From the NCBI GenBank assembly GCA_009885195.1, contig VFLG01000037.1, forward strand, positions 1 through 37,437: a stretch of DNA of 37,437 bases. Reading direction: 5' to 3'. Positions 12,486 to 21,958 of this stretch are shown here, one piece after another. The DNA comes from Gallionellaceae bacterium. GTDB lineage: Bacteria > Pseudomonadota > Gammaproteobacteria > Burkholderiales > Gallionellaceae. The notes under the pieces are model-generated. The model had not been told where the DNA came from and searched no databases. It was given only the letters and a program-made list of their open reading frames with translations. Within the stretch, counting starts at the first letter, position 1, and each line of letters starts with the position of its first letter. A program made the translations under genes and the position numbers.

Positions 12486-14657
12486 ATGAATTCCACCCTC
12501 CTTTCCGGCCTCAATTCCGAGCAACGTGCAGCCGTAACCCTACCCGAACAATCCGCGCTGATTCTAGCCGGGGCGGGCAGCGGCAAGACGCGTGTGCTGA
12601 CCACGCGCATTGCGTATCTCATCAGCACAGGCGTGGTCAGTCCGCAGGGCATTCTGGCCGTGACTTTTACCAACAAGGCGGCCAAGGAGATGCTGACGCG
12701 CCTTTCTGCCATGCTCCCGACCAATATGCGCGGCTTGTGGATGGGCACGTTTCACGGGCTGTGCAACCGCATGTTGCGCGCGCATTACCACGAGGCGAAT
12801 TTGCCGCAAACTTTTCAGATTCTGGACAGTGGCGATCAGCTTTCCGCGATCAAGCGGCTGATGAAGGCGATGAATGTGGACGATGAAAAATATCCGCCGC
12901 GCGAGATGCAGAACTTCATCAGCGGCAGCAAGGAACAAGGTCTGCGTGCCAACGAGGTGGAAGCCTACGATCCGTACACGCGGCGCAAGGTGGAAGTTTT
13001 TGCCGAATATGATGCGCAGTGCCAGCGCGAAGGGGTGGTGGATTTTTCCGAGCTGCTGCTGCGCTGCTATGAATTGCTGTCGCGCAACGCTGCTATTCGC
13101 GAGCATTATCAGGAACGCTTCAAGCACATATTGGTGGACGAATTTCAGGACACCAACAAGCTGCAATACCAATGGCTGAAATTGCTGGCGGGCAATAATA
13201 ATGCACTGTTTGCGGTGGGCGACGATGATCAGTCCATCTATGCGTTTCGCGGCGCGAATGTCGGCAACATGCAGCAGCTGACGCGCGATTTTCATGTCGG
13301 GAACATGATCAAGCTGGAGCAGAACTACCGATCGCACGGCAACATCCTCAACGCCGCCAACGCGCTGATTAGCAACAATCGCAACCGCCTCGGCAAGAAT
13401 CTGTGGACTGCCGAAAACGGCGGCGAGCCGCTGCGCGTGTATGAGGCGCCGACCGATGTGGAAGAGGCGGGATTTATCGTCAGCGAAATTCAGCAGTTGA
13501 AATCCGAGGGTGTCTATCTCAATGAAATCGCGCTGTTGTATCGCTCCAATGCGCAATCGCGGGTGTTGGAGCACGCGCTGGTTTCCGCCGGGTTGTCGTA
13601 TCGCGTGTATGGCGGGCTGCGCTTTTTCGAACGGCAGGAAATCAAGCACGCGCTGGCCTACTTGCGGCTGATGCAGAACACCGACGACGACAACGCGCTG
13701 CTGCGCATCATCAATTTCCCGACGCGCGGCATCGGGGCGCGCAGCATTGAGCAGTTGCAGGAAGTGGCGAAGATGAATTCGACGACGTTGTGGGATGCGG
13801 CGGCGCGGGCGGGCAGCAAGATCACAGCCTTCGTCGGCCTGGTCGAGTCGTTGCGCAGCGCGACGCGCGAATTGCCGCTGCCGGAAATTATGGATCATGT
13901 GCTGCAGCACAGCGGCTTGATCGCACATTATCAAAACGAAACCGGTGCCAAGCGGCGCGAAGCCGAGGAGCGGCTGGAAAATCTGAACGAACTCATCAAC
14001 GCGGCGACGCTGTTCGTGCATGAGAATGAGGACGATAGCCTAACCTCTTTTCTCACCCACGCCTCATTGGAAGCGGGCGAGCATCAGGCCGGAGACCAGG
14101 ACGACGCGCTGCATCTGATGACCGTGCATGCTTCCAAGGGGCTGGAGTTTCACACCGTGTTCATCACCGGCTTGGAACAGGGCCTGTTCCCGCACCAGAA
14201 CAGCCAGCGCGAAGACGGTGGGCTGGATGAAGAACGCCGCCTGATGTATGTGGCGATCACCCGCGCACGGCGCAGGCTGTACCTGAGCTTCGCGCAAAGT
14301 CGCATGTTACACGGGCAGGTGAGTTACGGCATGGCATCGGGTTTTCTGCGCGAGCTACCGGATAATTTGTTGCACTGGATTACGCCGAGGGTGACGCAGC
14401 GGAGTGCGTTTGGTTACTCAGCGCCCCTCACACCCTCTCCCGCTGGCGGGAGAGGGGAGCAAAACAGCGCGCCGGTGCAGCGTTCCGCCACACCTTCCGG
14501 CTGGCGCATCGGTCAGGCGGTGTTGCACACCAAATTCGGCGAAGGTGTGATCGTTAATCTCGAAGGCAGCGGCGCGGATGCGCGGGTGCAGGTGAATTTT
14601 CGCAAAACCGGAACAAAGTGGCTGGCACTGGAATACGCAAAACTAACAGCACTATAG
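12486..14657 (+). CDS. uvrD: ATP-dependent DNA helicase UvrD (SF1A)
   Basis: LILAGAGSGKTRVLTTRIAYL, VDEFQDTNKLQYQWLKLL, VGDDDQSIYAFRGA, LMTVHASKGLEF; C-terminal domain GWRIGQAVLHTKFGEGVIVNLEG. Confidence 0.93.
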   Translation: MNSTLLSGLNSEQRAAVTLPEQSALILAGAGSGKTRVLTTRIAYLISTGVVSPQGILAVTFTNKAAKEMLTRLSAMLPTNMRGLWMGTFHGLCNRMLRAHYHEANLPQTFQILDSGDQLSAIKRLMKAMNVDDEKYPPREMQNFISGSKEQGLRANEVEAYDPYTRRKVEVFAEYDAQCQREGVVDFSELLLRCYELLSRNAAIREHYQERFKHILVDEFQDTNKLQYQWLKLLAGNNNALFAVGDDDQSIYAFRGANVGNMQQLTRDFHVGNMIKLEQNYRSHGNILNAANALISNNRNRLGKNLWTAENGGEPLRVYEAPTDVEEAGFIVSEIQQLKSEGVYLNEIALLYRSNAQSRVLEHALVSAGLSYRVYGGLRFFERQEIKHALAYLRLMQNTDDDNALLRIINFPTRGIGARSIEQLQEVAKMNSTTLWDAAARAGSKITAFVGLVESLRSATRELPLPEIMDHVLQHSGLIAHYQNETGAKRREAEERLENLNELINAATLFVHENEDDSLTSFLTHASLEAGEHQAGDQDDALHLMTVHASKGLEFHTVFITGLEQGLFPHQNSQREDGGLDEERRLMYVAITRARRRLYLSFAQSRMLHGQVSYGMASGFLRELPDNLLHWITPRVTQRSAFGYSAPLTPSPAGGRGEQNSAPVQRSATPSGWRIGQAVLHTKFGEGVIVNLEGSGADARVQVNFRKTGTKWLALEYAKLTAL
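14423..14460. repeat. GC-rich palindromic repeat inserted in frame in the uvrD C-terminal linker
   Basis: gcccctcacaccctctcccgctggcgggagaggggagc; encodes APLTPSPAGGRGE. Confidence 0.8.
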
Positions 14658-14682
14658 ATTCTTTGGTTCCGGCTTGTCCGAT

Positions 14683-15459
14683 TTAGGAATTGTGCGCTTG
14701 GTCGTCGCGCTCAATCACTTCACCCGCGCCAGTTGCAGTTGTAGCGGTCGCTATCGGGAACAAGTCGCGATAAGCGGCATAGATCGAAGCAATCATCACC
14801 GGTAACAGGATCAGCCAGCCCAGCATCATCGGCAAAGAAGCGAGAATCGCGAACGGCAACAGCATCAAGGTATATATTGTCAGCGGCACAATATTGCGCA
14901 AACAAGCATTAAAACTAGCTTTCAACGCGGGGATGGGCGACATCTTGTCGAATACCACCAGCATCGGGGCGAACTGCATCGCCATCAGCAGCACGGTAAA
15001 CAGCACCATCCCCAGCAGCAGCGCCATGCCTGCACCGGCAATGGCTTGCGTTAATACTGCCGGGTCTTCCGGATGCTGGCCGGACATCAGGATATCCACC
15101 AGTGTTTCTCCGCCAGTCATCTTCATCACGCCCAGTATCAGCAATTGACCCGCCAGATTGATGCCGCCCAGCGTGACCAGTTGCGTAGCATTATTCTGAA
15201 GTCCGGCGAAAAGGTGCGCTAACTCTAATTCTTCACCGTTCTCCAAGGCCCGGCAGCCCAGCATGAAGCCAGCGAACAACACCGGGAACAGCAGGGTAGC
15301 CAATAGATCGCCCACCGCCGGGATGGCGGCAATGCCAATCAAGCCAGCTACACCGATCACTGTCAGCACCACCATCAGCACCGGGCTTTTTTTGAATAGC
15401 CAGTACCCCTGTCTGATCCACAGCCAGCCGTTGGCGATATTTACTTTTCGTGCTTGCAT
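14683..15459 (-). CDS. BPSS1780-family-like membrane protein
   Basis: MQARKVNIANGWLWIRQGYWLFKKSPVLMVVLTVIGV..., multiple hydrophobic segments; family assigned from recall. Confidence 0.7.
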   Translation of the reverse strand: MQARKVNIANGWLWIRQGYWLFKKSPVLMVVLTVIGVAGLIGIAAIPAVGDLLATLLFPVLFAGFMLGCRALENGEELELAHLFAGLQNNATQLVTLGGINLAGQLLILGVMKMTGGETLVDILMSGQHPEDPAVLTQAIAGAGMALLLGMVLFTVLLMAMQFAPMLVVFDKMSPIPALKASFNACLRNIVPLTIYTLMLLPFAILASLPMMLGWLILLPVMIASIYAAYRDLFPIATATTATGAGEVIERDDQAHNS

Positions 15460-15644
15460 GATAAGTGCCTCTAAAAAAATGAATCATGAAACCAATGGCA
15501 CATTTTATTTCATCCGGGTCACACTTGCTGGTAAATATGCCATGATTGCAAATTCCCACCCCGATGGGGAGTGTTCGTCATGAATCAGGGAGCATCAATA
15601 ATTAATCTTGCCGGCTGCACTTGCCTGCTACTGCAAGGATACCC

Positions 15645-17345
15645 ATGCTGAATTTGCCTTTAGCTCCGACCGATGACCGCGCCAATCCGGCATTCAAGGA
15701 TGCCGCATCCTGCGCGCAATGGCTTGGACAATTACAACTCACCAATCTGCATCTGGTGCACGGCGTGATACGCACCCAACTGGATGAACTCAACCGTTAC
15801 CCGATGCTGGGGCTGGAGCGCCTGCGCATCCTGGAGCTGCTGCGTGAAACGGTGGCGCACCTGCAGGCCGATTACGCCAGGAAACTGACCGCCAGAAAAC
15901 TGCCGTTAAGTGAAGAGGAGTTTACCATCCTCGTTTCCATCACGGCTCTATGGCAGTTTATGGTTAGCGGTTACCAGCGTTGCTTGCAATCTTTACTGGC
16001 CGGCGATAAACAGCTTGTGGCATATAGTTCGATGCTGTGTCAGCGCTGCCTGTTATATACGGGCTTGCAGATTTTTGAATACCTGCGCAACGGTTACGAA
16101 TTCGAGGGCGGGCTGTGGCAACAGTTGCATACGCTGTATGCCTTTTGTGAGGAGCAGGGTTGGCAGCTTGAAGAGGTCTCTGTATTAAAGCAGCATGGCA
16201 GTAGCGGGAAAGGTGCCTCAAAATTTAACGAGTTAGCCGGTGGCCTCAATAGCCGTTCTGTTTCTTGCCACGCAATTTATGTCGGGACCTTGCTTACTTG
16301 TTATGTCTACCCGGGGGAATTATCGCGCGGCCAGTCGCAACTGCTCGATCGCTGGTTATTGCGATGGAGTGCGGCCATCCCGCTGGAACGCCGCTACGCC
16401 ATTAGCAAAGGTGACGCCCCGCCGCTGGCGGTTGATCTGGCCGGTTCGCGCGGCTTGCAACCGTTAAGCCAGATAAGTGCCGCGCCGTCGCAGGCGAACC
16501 AGAATGAGAGCGACATGCGCTATTTGGCCATGGTGCCATTAAGCAAGTTGCTGCAAGTTAAAACCATCCTGTTACAGCAGGGCCAGTCGCCACAGCAGTT
16601 GGAACTGGGCGAGGGGTGCAGTAGCGCGGATTGCACCGGACTTCTTAAATTTTTGCATCGGCGTTGGTGTGAAGGATCCGGGGAGCGGATGCCCAGCCGG
16701 TGCAGCGTGGAACTGCCGGCGCGGGTGTGCTATGGGCTGGAAGACATTTATACTCATATCGCCAACAAGTCATTCAAGCCGCCGGTTAGAGATACCCATG
16801 TAGACAGCCTGGCACGCAGCCAGATCGCAACCTTTGGCCGTGTATTGTCCGAGGACAGCCACCGGAGTCCGACTGATTCAGGCCATGCACTGGAGGCTTG
16901 GCAGATTTCAGACGAAAGCATTCTCGGCGCGCGCATGTTGCGCGAGGGCACCGTGGGTGCCCGCATAGGCATGAACCAAATCGTGGCGGTGCGGCCCGCC
17001 AATGCTAACGTCTTCATACTGGGCACAATAAGATGGGTACAAGTCACACTGACCGGGCAATTGTCCGCTGGGGTGCGCTACCTGCCCGGCGTGGCGCAAG
17101 CCGTTGCGATTAAAGCCGCCGGGGTCAGCCTTGGCGCGTCGGACAATTCTGCTGCGGCACTGTTATTGCCCGACGTGCCTGCACTGAAAACACCATCCAG
17201 CCTGGTTATTCCGCGCGACTGGTTTACCCCGGGTCGGGTAATTGAGATTATCCATCCGGATAATCAGAAACTAAAAGTAAAGATGGCGTTAAGCGTCGAG
17301 AGCGGGGTGGATTACGAGCGGGTTAGTTTCACCCCGGTTTATTGA
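15645..17345 (+). CDS. Uncharacterised protein with helical N-terminal region and PilZ-like C-terminal domain
   Basis: Long ORF (track start 15621; MLNLPLAP at 15645 preferred). C-terminal segment IGMNQIVAVRPANANVFILGTIRWVQVTLTGQLSAGVRYL resembles a PilZ-type beta-barrel. Confidence 0.6.
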   Translation: MLNLPLAPTDDRANPAFKDAASCAQWLGQLQLTNLHLVHGVIRTQLDELNRYPMLGLERLRILELLRETVAHLQADYARKLTARKLPLSEEEFTILVSITALWQFMVSGYQRCLQSLLAGDKQLVAYSSMLCQRCLLYTGLQIFEYLRNGYEFEGGLWQQLHTLYAFCEEQGWQLEEVSVLKQHGSSGKGASKFNELAGGLNSRSVSCHAIYVGTLLTCYVYPGELSRGQSQLLDRWLLRWSAAIPLERRYAISKGDAPPLAVDLAGSRGLQPLSQISAAPSQANQNESDMRYLAMVPLSKLLQVKTILLQQGQSPQQLELGEGCSSADCTGLLKFLHRRWCEGSGERMPSRCSVELPARVCYGLEDIYTHIANKSFKPPVRDTHVDSLARSQIATFGRVLSEDSHRSPTDSGHALEAWQISDESILGARMLREGTVGARIGMNQIVAVRPANANVFILGTIRWVQVTLTGQLSAGVRYLPGVAQAVAIKAAGVSLGASDNSAAALLLPDVPALKTPSSLVIPRDWFTPGRVIEIIHPDNQKLKVKMALSVESGVDYERVSFTPVY

Positions 17346-17364
17346 TCTTTCCATTACTCATTAC

Positions 17365-17535
17365 ACCGTTCACCCTGAGGTATCGAAGGGTATAAACCGC
17401 TTAGTGAATAGGCTTCGATACATCCGTTATGGTTCGATACGCTTTGCGTACCCTGTGCTGAGCTTGTCGCAGCATCACCACGAACGGATGTGCCCTGTGC
17501 TGAGTTCATCGAAGCATCAGCCCGAACGGTAGGTT
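17365..17535. repeat. Dispersed intergenic repeat (TCGAAG / GTACCCTGTGCTGAG family)
   Basis: ccctgaggtatcgaaggg ... ttcgatacgctttgcgtaccctgtgctgagcttgtcg ... ccctgtgctgagttcatcgaagcatcagcccgaacgg; shares ttcgatacg..tgcgtaccctgtgctgag with the 29 kb copy. Confidence 0.8.
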
Positions 17536-17544
17536 TGTCGTTAA

Positions 17545-18870
17545 TTATGGAATGCTAAATAATTCCTCGGGTTGCGCCGGCAAGCAGCGCTTGGCCGGAA
17601 ACACGATACTGAAGGTGCTGCCCTTGCCTTCTTCACTGGTAATTTCCAGCTTCGCCTGATGCCGGTTTGCCACATGCTTGACTATAGCCAGCCCCAGACC
17701 CGTGCCGCCGGTCGCGCGCGAGCGGCTGTGATCCACCCGGTAAAACCGCTCGGTCAGGCGCGGGATATGCTGTGGCGCAATTCCGATGCCGCTGTCCTGC
17801 ACGCTGAATACCGGCTGGCCGCCCTGTTCTTGCCAGTGCATAACAATCTCTCCGTTGTGCGGGGTATAACGAATAGCATTGGATATCAGATTGCCAAAGG
17901 CACTGCGCAACTCCTCGGCGTTGCCCAGCAGGGCGCAATCGCTCGCCAGTTCCAGGCGCAAGATATGTTGCCCCGCGCTTAACGCTCGCCCTTCCTGATG
18001 CAGCGCGTTCAATAGCGCAGTCACACCGACGGTTTCTTCCTGCAATGCATTAAGCGCGTTATCCAGTTTGGACAGCGTGAGCAGATCGTCCACCAGCCGT
18101 TCCATGCGTTGCGTTTGCTCGCTCATCAGTTGCAGTGCGCGCCGCGCCATGTCATTTTCCAGGCTGGGCATGTCGCACAGCGTTTCGACAAAGCCGCTGA
18201 CCACGGTCAGCGGGGTGCGCAATTCGTGCGATACGTTGGCGACAAAATCGCGGCGCATGGTTTCTATGCGCTCCAGGTGGGTAATATCGCGGCTAATCAG
18301 CAGCCTCTTGTTTTCGCCATAGCCAACTATTTTGATGGAAAGTGTCAGTCCGTCCTGGCGCGCACCGCGCAGTATCAACACTTCGCTGAAATCGCGCAGG
18401 CCGAGGTAATTCACGAACTCGGGTTGACGCTCCAGATAAGTGATTTGCTGGCCTATATCGCGCACACCATCCAACCCGAAATGTTGTTCGGCAATCGGAT
18501 TGCACCATTCGATGTGGTCGGCCTCATCGAGAATAACCACCCCCTCCGGCAGTGCCGAGGTGGCTTGCTCCATGTGCTGCAACGCGGCAATACGTTGTTC
18601 GCGCTCTTTGCGGTGTTTTCGCACCATCCGCTTCAGCCGCGAAAATACTTCCTCCCACAATCCCGACCCGTCGGGCGTCACACCTTCCTCGGCGTTAACC
18701 AGCCAATAGTCGAGGGCGGCGAGCTGGCGCAAATGAAAAAACAGGTACACCAGCAGCAACACACCGAACAACAAGGCGGCGGGCAATGCCCCTGCCGCCG
18801 CCCATAACAGCAGGGAGAGCAGCAGCAAGACAAATGGGAAAATCAGCGCGCGCCGCCAGAAGTCAAACAC
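17545..18870 (-). CDS. phoR: Phosphate regulon sensor histidine kinase PhoR
   Basis: DUF3329-like N-terminus, PAS region, MRRDFVANVSHELRTPLTVVSGFVETL, GTGLGLAIVKHVANRH. Confidence 0.92.
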   Translation of the reverse strand: MFDFWRRALIFPFVLLLLSLLLWAAAGALPAALLFGVLLLVYLFFHLRQLAALDYWLVNAEEGVTPDGSGLWEEVFSRLKRMVRKHRKEREQRIAALQHMEQATSALPEGVVILDEADHIEWCNPIAEQHFGLDGVRDIGQQITYLERQPEFVNYLGLRDFSEVLILRGARQDGLTLSIKIVGYGENKRLLISRDITHLERIETMRRDFVANVSHELRTPLTVVSGFVETLCDMPSLENDMARRALQLMSEQTQRMERLVDDLLTLSKLDNALNALQEETVGVTALLNALHQEGRALSAGQHILRLELASDCALLGNAEELRSAFGNLISNAIRYTPHNGEIVMHWQEQGGQPVFSVQDSGIGIAPQHIPRLTERFYRVDHSRSRATGGTGLGLAIVKHVANRHQAKLEITSEEGKGSTFSIVFPAKRCLPAQPEELFSIP

Positions 18871-18955
18871 GGGAGTTACCTTTTAAAGTTTTCCGCGCCA
18901 TTATACGGCGCGCGTTTACATCTTGAAGATGAGTTTTTGGAGCGGCCTGGCCGTG

Positions 18956-19660
18956 TCATTTCGAGTCACACGAAAAGCGGTAACCGCTGCCGCGCACCGT
19001 TTGAATCAGGCTGTCCAGACCGGACGGTTCCAGCGCCTGGCGCAGGCGGCGGATGTGGACATCCACGGTGCGCTCTTCCACGAACACGTGATCGCCCCAC
19101 ACCTGGTCGAGCAATTGCGAACGGCCATAAACACGCTCGGCGTGCGTCATGAAGAAATGCAGCAGGCGGAACTCGGTCGGGCCCAGATCGACCACCTTGC
19201 CGCGGGCGCCGACGCGATGCGTGGCCGGCGACAACTCCAGTCCGCCGAGGGCAACCGTCTCTTCGCTCATCTGCGGCGCACGGCGGCGCAGCACGGCGCG
19301 GATGCGTGCCATCAATTCGCGCGGCGAGAACGGTTTGGTGATGTAATCGTCGGCGCCGGATTCCAGCCCCATTATCTTGTCGCGTTCATCGCTACGCGCG
19401 GTCAGCATGATGATGGGGATGTTGCGTGTGCGCTGGTCGGCGCGCAGGCGGCGCGCCAGCTCCACTCCGCTGCTGCCGGGCAGCATCCAGTCGAGCAGAA
19501 TCAGATCGGGCAGCGCGCGGCTGATGTGCGCCATGGCACTGGCCGCATCAAGCGCCTGGATTGCGCGGTAGCCGCATTGCGTTACGTTGAGCGCCAGCAA
19601 TTCCTGGATCGCGGGCTCATCTTCCACCAACAAAATATTCGCGGTCATTTTCTTTTCCAT
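18956..19660 (-). CDS. phoB: Phosphate regulon response regulator PhoB
   Basis: Receiver domain ILLVEDEPAIQELL...LLDWMLPGSSG; winged helix ERTVDVHIRRLRQALEPSGLDSLIQTVRGSGYRFS. Confidence 0.93.
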   Translation of the reverse strand: MEKKMTANILLVEDEPAIQELLALNVTQCGYRAIQALDAASAMAHISRALPDLILLDWMLPGSSGVELARRLRADQRTRNIPIIMLTARSDERDKIMGLESGADDYITKPFSPRELMARIRAVLRRRAPQMSEETVALGGLELSPATHRVGARGKVVDLGPTEFRLLHFFMTHAERVYGRSQLLDQVWGDHVFVEERTVDVHIRRLRQALEPSGLDSLIQTVRGSGYRFSCDSK

Positions 19661-19721
19661 CGTTCATATTGCCCACAGCCGGTGATGATATGAAAGAAAT
19701 ATGACAGCCAGATGACAGCGC

Positions 19722-21146
19722 CTACGCTTGTGCCCCGCTACGGCGGCGTGTCAAATCGGGCAACAGCGAACCGAATAACATTCCCAGCGCGCTCATCAAC
19801 AAACCAGCCAGTTGCGGCGGCCACAGTCCTTCAGCATGGAAAATTTCGAGCAGCAGCCAGGAAGAAAGACCGGCGATAATCGCGCATAACGCGCCCTGAC
19901 TGTTGGCGCGTTTCCAGTATAACCCGCACACCAGCGGGATGAAAGCCACGACCAACGTCACCTTGTAAGCGTTTCCCACCATTTCATAAATACTTGCCGT
20001 TGAATTTAATGCAAACAGGGTAACAGCAAAGGTAAAACAGACCACGACAACACGCATGGTCCGCAAAAAATGACGGTCGCTTTGGTGTCCGATGATGTCC
20101 TTGAGAATGTTCTCGGTAAAAGTGACCGAAGGCGCCAGCAGGGTAGCGCTGGCCGTGCTCATAATGGCAGAAAGTAGTGCGCCAAAGAAAACCACCTGCG
20201 CGAATACCGGCGCGTGGTTTATGATCAGCGTGGGCAGAATTCGCTGGGCGTCCTCGTCAATTAACGAGGCCACCATGGCAGGATCAATCAATACGGCTGA
20301 ATAGGCGAGAAATACCGGTATAAATGCAAACACAAAATACAGGCTGCCGCCGAGCAACGCGCCCCTGACTGCGGTTTTTTCATTTTTGGCCGACATCACG
20401 CGCTGAAATACATCCTGCTGCGGAATGGAGCCGAGCATCATGGTCACGGCCGCGCCAACAAAAGCCAGCACATCGCGAGTTTCCAGCTTGGGCCAGAAGG
20501 TAAACTTATCCGCCTGCGCCGCATGACTGATAACCACGCTTGCCCCGCCCGCCATATCAGACACCATCCAGGCCAAATACAGCATGCCGAGCACAATAAT
20601 GGTCATCTGGAAAGCATCGGTCAGCGCGACTGACCACATCCCGCCGAACAGGGTGTAAACCAGAACGATGCCTGCGCCTATCACCATGCCTTCCTGCTGC
20701 GAAATTGCGCCCTGCGTGACAAAGGAAAATACCAGCCCCAGTGCAACAATTTGCGCCGACACCCAGCCCAGGTAAGAGGCCACAATCGCCAGGCTGGTCA
20801 GCACTTCCACCTTACGGTTATAGCGTTGACGGTAATAATCACCGATGGTAAGCAAATTCATGCGGTACAACTTGGCCGCAAAAAACATGCCCACAAAAAT
20901 CAGGCAAAGACTGGCGCCAAAAGGATCTTCTACAATACCGGCCAGACCTTCCTGAACAAAAGTTGACGAGATTCCCAGCACGGTCTCAGCACCGAACCAG
21001 GTGGCGAACACCGTGGCGGTCACGATATATAGCGGCAAGTTCCGTCCAGCGACCACGTAATCTTTGGTATTTTTTACACGTGTAGCGGCATACAAACCGA
21101 TGCCGATAGAAACCAGCAAATAGAGAATGATGAACCAAATCAGCAT
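19722..21146 (-). CDS. Sodium:solute symporter (SSS) family protein
   Basis: MLIWFIILYLLVSIGIGLYAATRVKNTKDYVVAGRNLPLYIVTATVFATWFGAETVLGISS...; SD-like gggggg upstream of the ATG at 21146. Confidence 0.85.
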   Translation of the reverse strand: MLIWFIILYLLVSIGIGLYAATRVKNTKDYVVAGRNLPLYIVTATVFATWFGAETVLGISSTFVQEGLAGIVEDPFGASLCLIFVGMFFAAKLYRMNLLTIGDYYRQRYNRKVEVLTSLAIVASYLGWVSAQIVALGLVFSFVTQGAISQQEGMVIGAGIVLVYTLFGGMWSVALTDAFQMTIIVLGMLYLAWMVSDMAGGASVVISHAAQADKFTFWPKLETRDVLAFVGAAVTMMLGSIPQQDVFQRVMSAKNEKTAVRGALLGGSLYFVFAFIPVFLAYSAVLIDPAMVASLIDEDAQRILPTLIINHAPVFAQVVFFGALLSAIMSTASATLLAPSVTFTENILKDIIGHQSDRHFLRTMRVVVVCFTFAVTLFALNSTASIYEMVGNAYKVTLVVAFIPLVCGLYWKRANSQGALCAIIAGLSSWLLLEIFHAEGLWPPQLAGLLMSALGMLFGSLLPDLTRRRSGAQA

Positions 21147-21220
21147 GAACCCCCCCTGAAAGCCTGTGAAAACCAGCCGCAATTGTAATTCATGTGCTGT
21201 TTGCAGGTACAACGCTCACA

Positions 21221-21246
21221 ATAAAAAAGGCTCCCGCAGGAGCCTT
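21221..21246 (-). terminator. Rho-independent terminator of the peroxiredoxin gene
   Basis: Stem aaggctcc/ggagcctt with loop cgca; T-run on the minus strand. Confidence 0.8.
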
Positions 21247-21263
21247 GGTCTGGCAAAAAACAT

Positions 21264-21866
21264 TTACAGCTCTTTGGCGTGTTCGGCCAAATACTTCGCC
21301 ACCCCCTCGGTCGATGCGCCCATGCCTGCCTTGCCCTTATGCCACCCGGCTGGACAAACTTCGCCGTGTTCTTCGTGGAATTGCAACGCGTCCACCATGC
21401 GCAGCATCTCGTCAATGTTGCGCCCGAGTGGCAGATCATTAATCACTTGATGGCGCACAATGCCGGCCCGGTCAATCAGGAACGATCCGCGGTAAGCTAC
21501 GCCATCGGCGGCCTCTACATCATAAGCGCGGCAGATTTCGTGCTTGATGTCGGCCACCAGCGGGTAGCGCACCTGGCCGATGCCGCCCTTGTTGATCGGG
21601 GTGTTCTTCCATGCCAAGTGGGAAAAGTGGGAATCAATAGACACGCCTATGACCTCAACATTGCGCTTTTTGAATTCATCCAGGCGATGATCAAAGGCGA
21701 TAATTTCAGAAGGGCAAACAAACGTAAAATCCAGCGGATAGAAAAACACCACGCCATACTTGCCGCCCAGATATTTTTTCAGATTGAACGTTTCATTGAA
21801 TTCATTGTTGCCCATTACCGCCACCGCATTAAAATCCGGGGCGGGTTTGCCGACCAGAACTGCCAT
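21264..21866 (-). CDS. 2-Cys peroxiredoxin (AhpC/TSA family)
   Basis: GVVFFYPLDFTFVCPSEIIAFDHRLDEF...EVCPAGWHKGKAGM. Confidence 0.92.
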   Translation of the reverse strand: MAVLVGKPAPDFNAVAVMGNNEFNETFNLKKYLGGKYGVVFFYPLDFTFVCPSEIIAFDHRLDEFKKRNVEVIGVSIDSHFSHLAWKNTPINKGGIGQVRYPLVADIKHEICRAYDVEAADGVAYRGSFLIDRAGIVRHQVINDLPLGRNIDEMLRMVDALQFHEEHGEVCPAGWHKGKAGMGASTEGVAKYLAEHAKEL

Positions 21867-21958
21867 AGTATTCTCCTTTAGTTGACTGAATTGCTAAGGA
21901 ATGGAATTTAACGAGTAGGAGCGCTCGTGTCAACTATATATACTCAGGAATATCCTTA

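Noticed and set aside
12564-14021. 485-aa minus-strand ORF
   Set aside because: Antisense to uvrD; no recognisable motifs.
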